Assembly (NCBI GenBank): GCA_937873345.1
Contig: CALMRL010000663.1
Location: forward strand, 1-8,643
Source of the DNA: an uncultured Beijerinckiaceae bacterium
GTDB lineage: Bacteria; Pseudomonadota; Alphaproteobacteria; Rhizobiales; Beijerinckiaceae
DNA: 8,643 bases
Direction: 5' to 3'
The notes under the pieces were generated by a model. The model worked only from the letters and a program-made list of their open reading frames with translations. It did not search any database and had not been told where the DNA came from. Position 1 is the stretch's first letter. Each line of letters opens with the position of its first letter. The translations under genes were made by a program, and so were the position numbers. Of the stretch, positions 4,818-8,643 are shown piece after piece.

Positions 4818-5821
4818 CGCACGAGACGCTGATCGCCGACGGACCGAAAGATGACAGCTTCGCGGCGGCCGTGCTCGACGGCCTGTCGCGGCCCGAGAAG
4901 ACGCTACCCTGCCGCTTCATCTACGATCGCGCCGGCTCCGAACTGTTCGAGCGGATCACCGCGCTGCCGGAGTACTACCCGACCCGCACCGAGATCGGCA
5001 TCCTCGAATCCTGCGCCGCGGAGATCGTGGCGCGGACGCCGGCCGGCACGGTGCTGATCGAGTTCGGCTCGGGGTCGAGCCGCAAGACCGAGATCCTGCT
5101 GCGCGCCCTCGACCGGCTCGCCGCCTACGTGCCGCTCGACGTCTCGGCGGCGGCGCTGGAGGATGCTTCGCGGCGGCTCCATCGGCGCTTTCCCGGGCTG
5201 CGCGTCATCCCACTGGTCGGCGACTTCCGCACGCCGCCACGGCTGCCCGATGATCTCGCAGACAGGCCACGGCTCGGCTTCTTCCCCGGTTCGACGATCG
5301 GCAACTTCGCCCCCGACGAGGCCGTCCTGCTGCTGCGCTCGATGGCGGAGGCGCTGGGGCGCGACGGCCGGCTCGTCATCGGCGTCGATCTTCTGAAGGG
5401 CGCCGAAGTGTTGATCCCGGCCTACGACGACGCCGCCGGCGTCACCGCCGCCTTCAACCTGAACCTGCTCGCCCGCGCCAACCGCGACCTCGGCGCCGAC
5501 TTCGATCTGGCCGCCTTCCGTCACGAGGCGCGCTTCAACGAGGAGCGCGGGCGCATCGAGATGCACCTCGTCTCAGTGCGCGAACAAGTGGTGAGGGTGC
5601 TGGGGCAGAGCTTCTCCTTCGCGGCCGGCGAGTCGATCCACACGGAGAGTTCGCACAAGTACACATCCGAGGGCTTTCGCACCCTGGCGGCGCGCGCCGG
5701 ATGGACGGCGCGGCGGATGTGGAGCGACGCAGCAGGGCTGTTCTCGGTGCATGAGCTGTCGGCCGGGTCGGTGCCGCGGAGCAGTGCCGTGACATCGCCG
5801 CCACGTCTCATCACCTCGTAA
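4814..5821 (+). CDS. egtD: EgtD, histidine N-alpha-trimethyltransferase (hercynine synthase)
   Basis: 335 aa; it transfers three methyl groups from S-adenosylmethionine to the alpha-amino group of histidine, giving hercynine, the first committed step of ergothioneine synthesis. The SAM-binding loop is I-E-F-G-S-G-S-S-R-K-T (residues 82-92), with acidic Asp109 in P-L-D-V-S and Asp137 in V-G-D-F. Substrate-binding residues known from the mycobacterial enzyme appear conserved: Tyr in E-Y-Y-P-T-R-T-E (54/55), Asn164 in S-T-I-G-N-F, Tyr204 in P-A-Y-D-D, and Glu278/Ser280 in H-T-E-S-S-H-K-Y. ATG 4814 overlaps the egtB stop by 4 bases, so it is probably translated by coupling; no strong ribosome-binding site is visible. 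The body ends around residue 316 (F-S-V-H-E-L), followed by a roughly 19-residue Ser/Pro-rich tail that looks dispensable. Confidence 0.95.
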   Translation: MTHETLIADGPKDDSFAAAVLDGLSRPEKTLPCRFIYDRAGSELFERITALPEYYPTRTEIGILESCAAEIVARTPAGTVLIEFGSGSSRKTEILLRALDRLAAYVPLDVSAAALEDASRRLHRRFPGLRVIPLVGDFRTPPRLPDDLADRPRLGFFPGSTIGNFAPDEAVLLLRSMAEALGRDGRLVIGVDLLKGAEVLIPAYDDAAGVTAAFNLNLLARANRDLGADFDLAAFRHEARFNEERGRIEMHLVSVREQVVRVLGQSFSFAAGESIHTESSHKYTSEGFRTLAARAGWTARRMWSDAAGLFSVHELSAGSVPRSSAVTSPPRLITS

Positions 5822-5911
5822 GTCTCTCGCCGAACGGCCGCTTGCCGCCGAGCCCCTCGCTTGCTTCATGCGTGCTCTGCCATCAGGGCATTTGGAACGG
5901 GCGTAGCGACG

Positions 5912-7648
<1,737 letters not shown>

Positions 7649-7671
7649 CTTTCCCATCCATCGCGGGTGCG

Positions 7672-7714
7672 ACACGCCGGGCGCGGAGCGATCCGCCGTC
7701 CGGCGTGTTGCGTT
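7672..7714 (+). terminator. Nested hairpin after the lactate permease gene
   Basis: ACACGCCGG (7672-7680) pairs perfectly with CCGGCGTGT (7700-7708). Inside the loop GCGG (7683-7686) pairs with CCGC (7693-7696) around AGCGAT. TTGCGTTT follows. It begins 23 bases after the lctP stop and ends before the next gene's ribosome-binding site. Position and strength fit an intrinsic terminator, although the T-run is interrupted. Confidence 0.65.
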
Positions 7715-7736
7715 TCAGAAGAGCGAGGGATCGGCG

Positions 7737-8030
7737 ATGGCGCGGGTGAGCGATGCGGAGCGGGCCTTCCGCTGGGCCTTCGAGGACCGCCGCACCGGGC
7801 GCATCGTGATCGGCCAGTCGCCCAACGCCGCCCTCCTCGCCTTCGCCGGCGCGATGGGCGCCGAGCTGGTCCTGCGCCCCGTCGGCCCGGCCAAGGCGGC
7901 GCTGCGCCTCGCGCAGGTCGCGAGCCTGACGGTGTGGGCGGCGGAAGAGGTGGCGCGCGGCGGCAACCCGTGGCGCCGCCTGCTCGGCGCCGCCGCGCTT
8001 GCAGCCGTGCCGGTGGTGGCGCTGCGCTGA
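7737..8030 (+). CDS. Small conserved-looking membrane protein, unknown function
   Basis: 97 aa from ATG 7737, with GAGGGA (7725-7730) six bases upstream. The N-terminus is soluble and charged (residues 1-28, A-F-R-W-A-F-E-D-R-R). A hydrophobic stretch follows at about 29-48 (A-A-L-L-A-F-A-G-A-M-G-A-E-L-V-L), then a helix containing L-T-V-W-A-A-E-E-V-A-R-G-G-N-P-W-R-R-L-L-G and a short hydrophobic C-terminus (82-96). The W-A-x-E-E-x-x-R-G-x-N-P-W-R-R-x-L-G pattern resembles a small bacterial membrane protein of unknown function, but I cannot name the family. It follows the hairpin after lctP, so it is probably transcribed separately. It converges on the EF-G-like gene with 7 bases between stop codons. 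Confidence 0.65.
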   Translation: MARVSDAERAFRWAFEDRRTGRIVIGQSPNAALLAFAGAMGAELVLRPVGPAKAALRLAQVASLTVWAAEEVARGGNPWRRLLGAAALAAVPVVALR

Positions 8031-8037
8031 TCCCTGC

Positions 8038-8643
8038 TCAGGCGCGCAGTGCGGCCTCCGCGGCGGGCGGAGGATCGTCCCCTCCGCCGCGCGGCACCGG
8101 CCGATACAGGGCGAAGCGCGACGTGAAATGCCCGCGACCCTGGGTGAGTCTGCGGAGGTCGGAAGCGTAGCCGAGCATGTTGGCAAGTGCCACCAAGGCC
8201 GTCACCGCGACATCGCTGCCCCGACCCTCGCGCGCGACTACCTCGCCGCGCGAGGTGAAGTCGCCGACGAGGGCGCCCTCGTAATCCTCGGGGGCCACGG
8301 CCTCGACCCGCATCACGGGTTCGAGGAGCCGGCCGGCCTGTCTCAATGCCCCGCGCAGGGCGTCGCGCGTGACCTCGGCGAAGGCGTCGGGCGTCGTATC
8401 CGTCTCGTGCCAAGCCCCATCGAGCAGGGTGACGAGCGTGGCGGCGATGGGGAAGCCAGCGAGCGTGCCGGCCCGCGCGGCCTCCATCAGGCCGGCGACG
8501 GCGCCCGCCAGCAGCGCCGGCGGCAGACCGCCGGGCAGGCAGGGATCGACGGTGAAACCGCCGGTGCCGAGTGCGACGCGCAGCCTGACCCTGGCGACCC
8601 GGCCGGCGCGCTTCAGCGTCCGGTCGATTTCGCCCGTCGAGCC
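8038..8643 (-). CDS. EF-G-like translation factor, C-terminal part (5' end beyond the window)
   Basis: 201 residues are visible, and the frame stays open to the window edge. The order fits the end of EF-G: the last part of domain IV (G-T-L-A-G-F-P-I, then L-L-D-G-A-W-H-E-T-D-T-T-P-D-A-F) and then domain V (L-L-E-P-V-M-R-V-E, P-E-D-Y-x-G-x-x-x-G-D-F, A-N-M-L-G-Y-A-S-D-L-R, T-Q-G-R-G-H-F). EF-G drives ribosome translocation and, with RRF, ribosome recycling. This copy looks diverged: the domain IV loop that normally reads T-G-G-x-G-Q-(F/Y) is replaced by a shorter R-A-G-R-V-A-R, and the domain V piece after G-D-F-T-S-R appears one residue short. It also carries an extra Gly/Pro/Ala-rich tail of about 17 residues. 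It is therefore probably an EF-G paralogue rather than the housekeeping FusA. The GTPase domain is not in the window, so activity cannot be judged. Confidence 0.85.
   Translation of the reverse strand, partial: GSTGEIDRTLKRAGRVARVRLRVALGTGGFTVDPCLPGGLPPALLAGAVAGLMEAARAGTLAGFPIAATLVTLLDGAWHETDTTPDAFAEVTRDALRGALRQAGRLLEPVMRVEAVAPEDYEGALVGDFTSRGEVVAREGRGSDVAVTALVALANMLGYASDLRRLTQGRGHFTSRFALYRPVPRGGGDDPPPAAEAALRA
8066..8088 (+). terminator. Perfect 8-bp hairpin at the convergent gene ends
   Basis: GGCGGAGG (8066-8073) and CCTCCGCC (8081-8088) pair perfectly around a 7-base loop. It lies inside the Gly/Pro-rich tail of the EF-G-like gene and 36 bases past the stop of the 97-aa gene, so it could end transcription of the latter. 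No T-run follows, and the Gly-Gly-Gly-Asp-Asp-Pro-Pro-Pro codons may explain the pairing by chance. Confidence 0.3.

Overview
The window is GC-rich, compact bacterial DNA. The gene content suggests a methylotrophic alphaproteobacterium of the Methylobacterium/Methylorubrum group: a GcrA-like regulator, a DUF6362 protein, a small lipoprotein with a CRSY/CR signature, an egtB-egtD pair and a lactate permease. The genus is an inference; there is no rRNA or other marker gene here.

Layout. 1-341 (+) is the 3' end of an unrecognised lysine-rich protein. 342-616 is a convergent intergenic gap with one weak hairpin. On the minus strand, transcribed from about 2364 down to 617, lie four closely packed genes: a two-domain DNA-binding protein (GcrA-like helix-turn-helix plus a possible ribbon-helix-helix), a DUF6362 protein that overlaps it by 8 bases, an exported DUF305 protein and a small lipoprotein. 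Divergent from them (2399-3076, +) is a phage-type S24 (LexA/CI-like) repressor with its autocleavage site and Ser/Lys dyad intact. The repressor, the DNA-binding protein and the DUF6362 protein look like a remnant of a prophage control region.

Next (3139-5821, +) is a three-gene ergothioneine operon: a 128-aa protein of unknown function, egtB (sulfoxide synthase) and egtD (histidine trimethyltransferase). Each neighbouring pair is joined by a 4-base ATGA overlap. EgtD makes hercynine from histidine; EgtB joins hercynine to a thiol donor through a C-S bond using iron and O2. No egtA, egtC or egtE is visible. A lactate permease gene (5912-7648) follows and ends at a nested hairpin. Last come a 97-aa membrane protein (7737-8030, +) and, convergent with it, the 3' end of a divergent EF-G-like translation factor (8038-8643, -).

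The most interesting signal is a repeated dyad, GGTANNNNTACC or close to it. It occurs at both promoter positions of the divergent repressor region (2356-2367 perfect, 2411-2422 degenerate). It occurs again as a pair exactly 20 bp apart between the repressor stop and the ergothioneine operon (3072-3083 perfect, 3092-3103 one mismatch). The simplest reading is that these are operators of the S24 repressor, which may therefore control the ergothioneine operon as well as itself. This is a hypothesis from sequence only.
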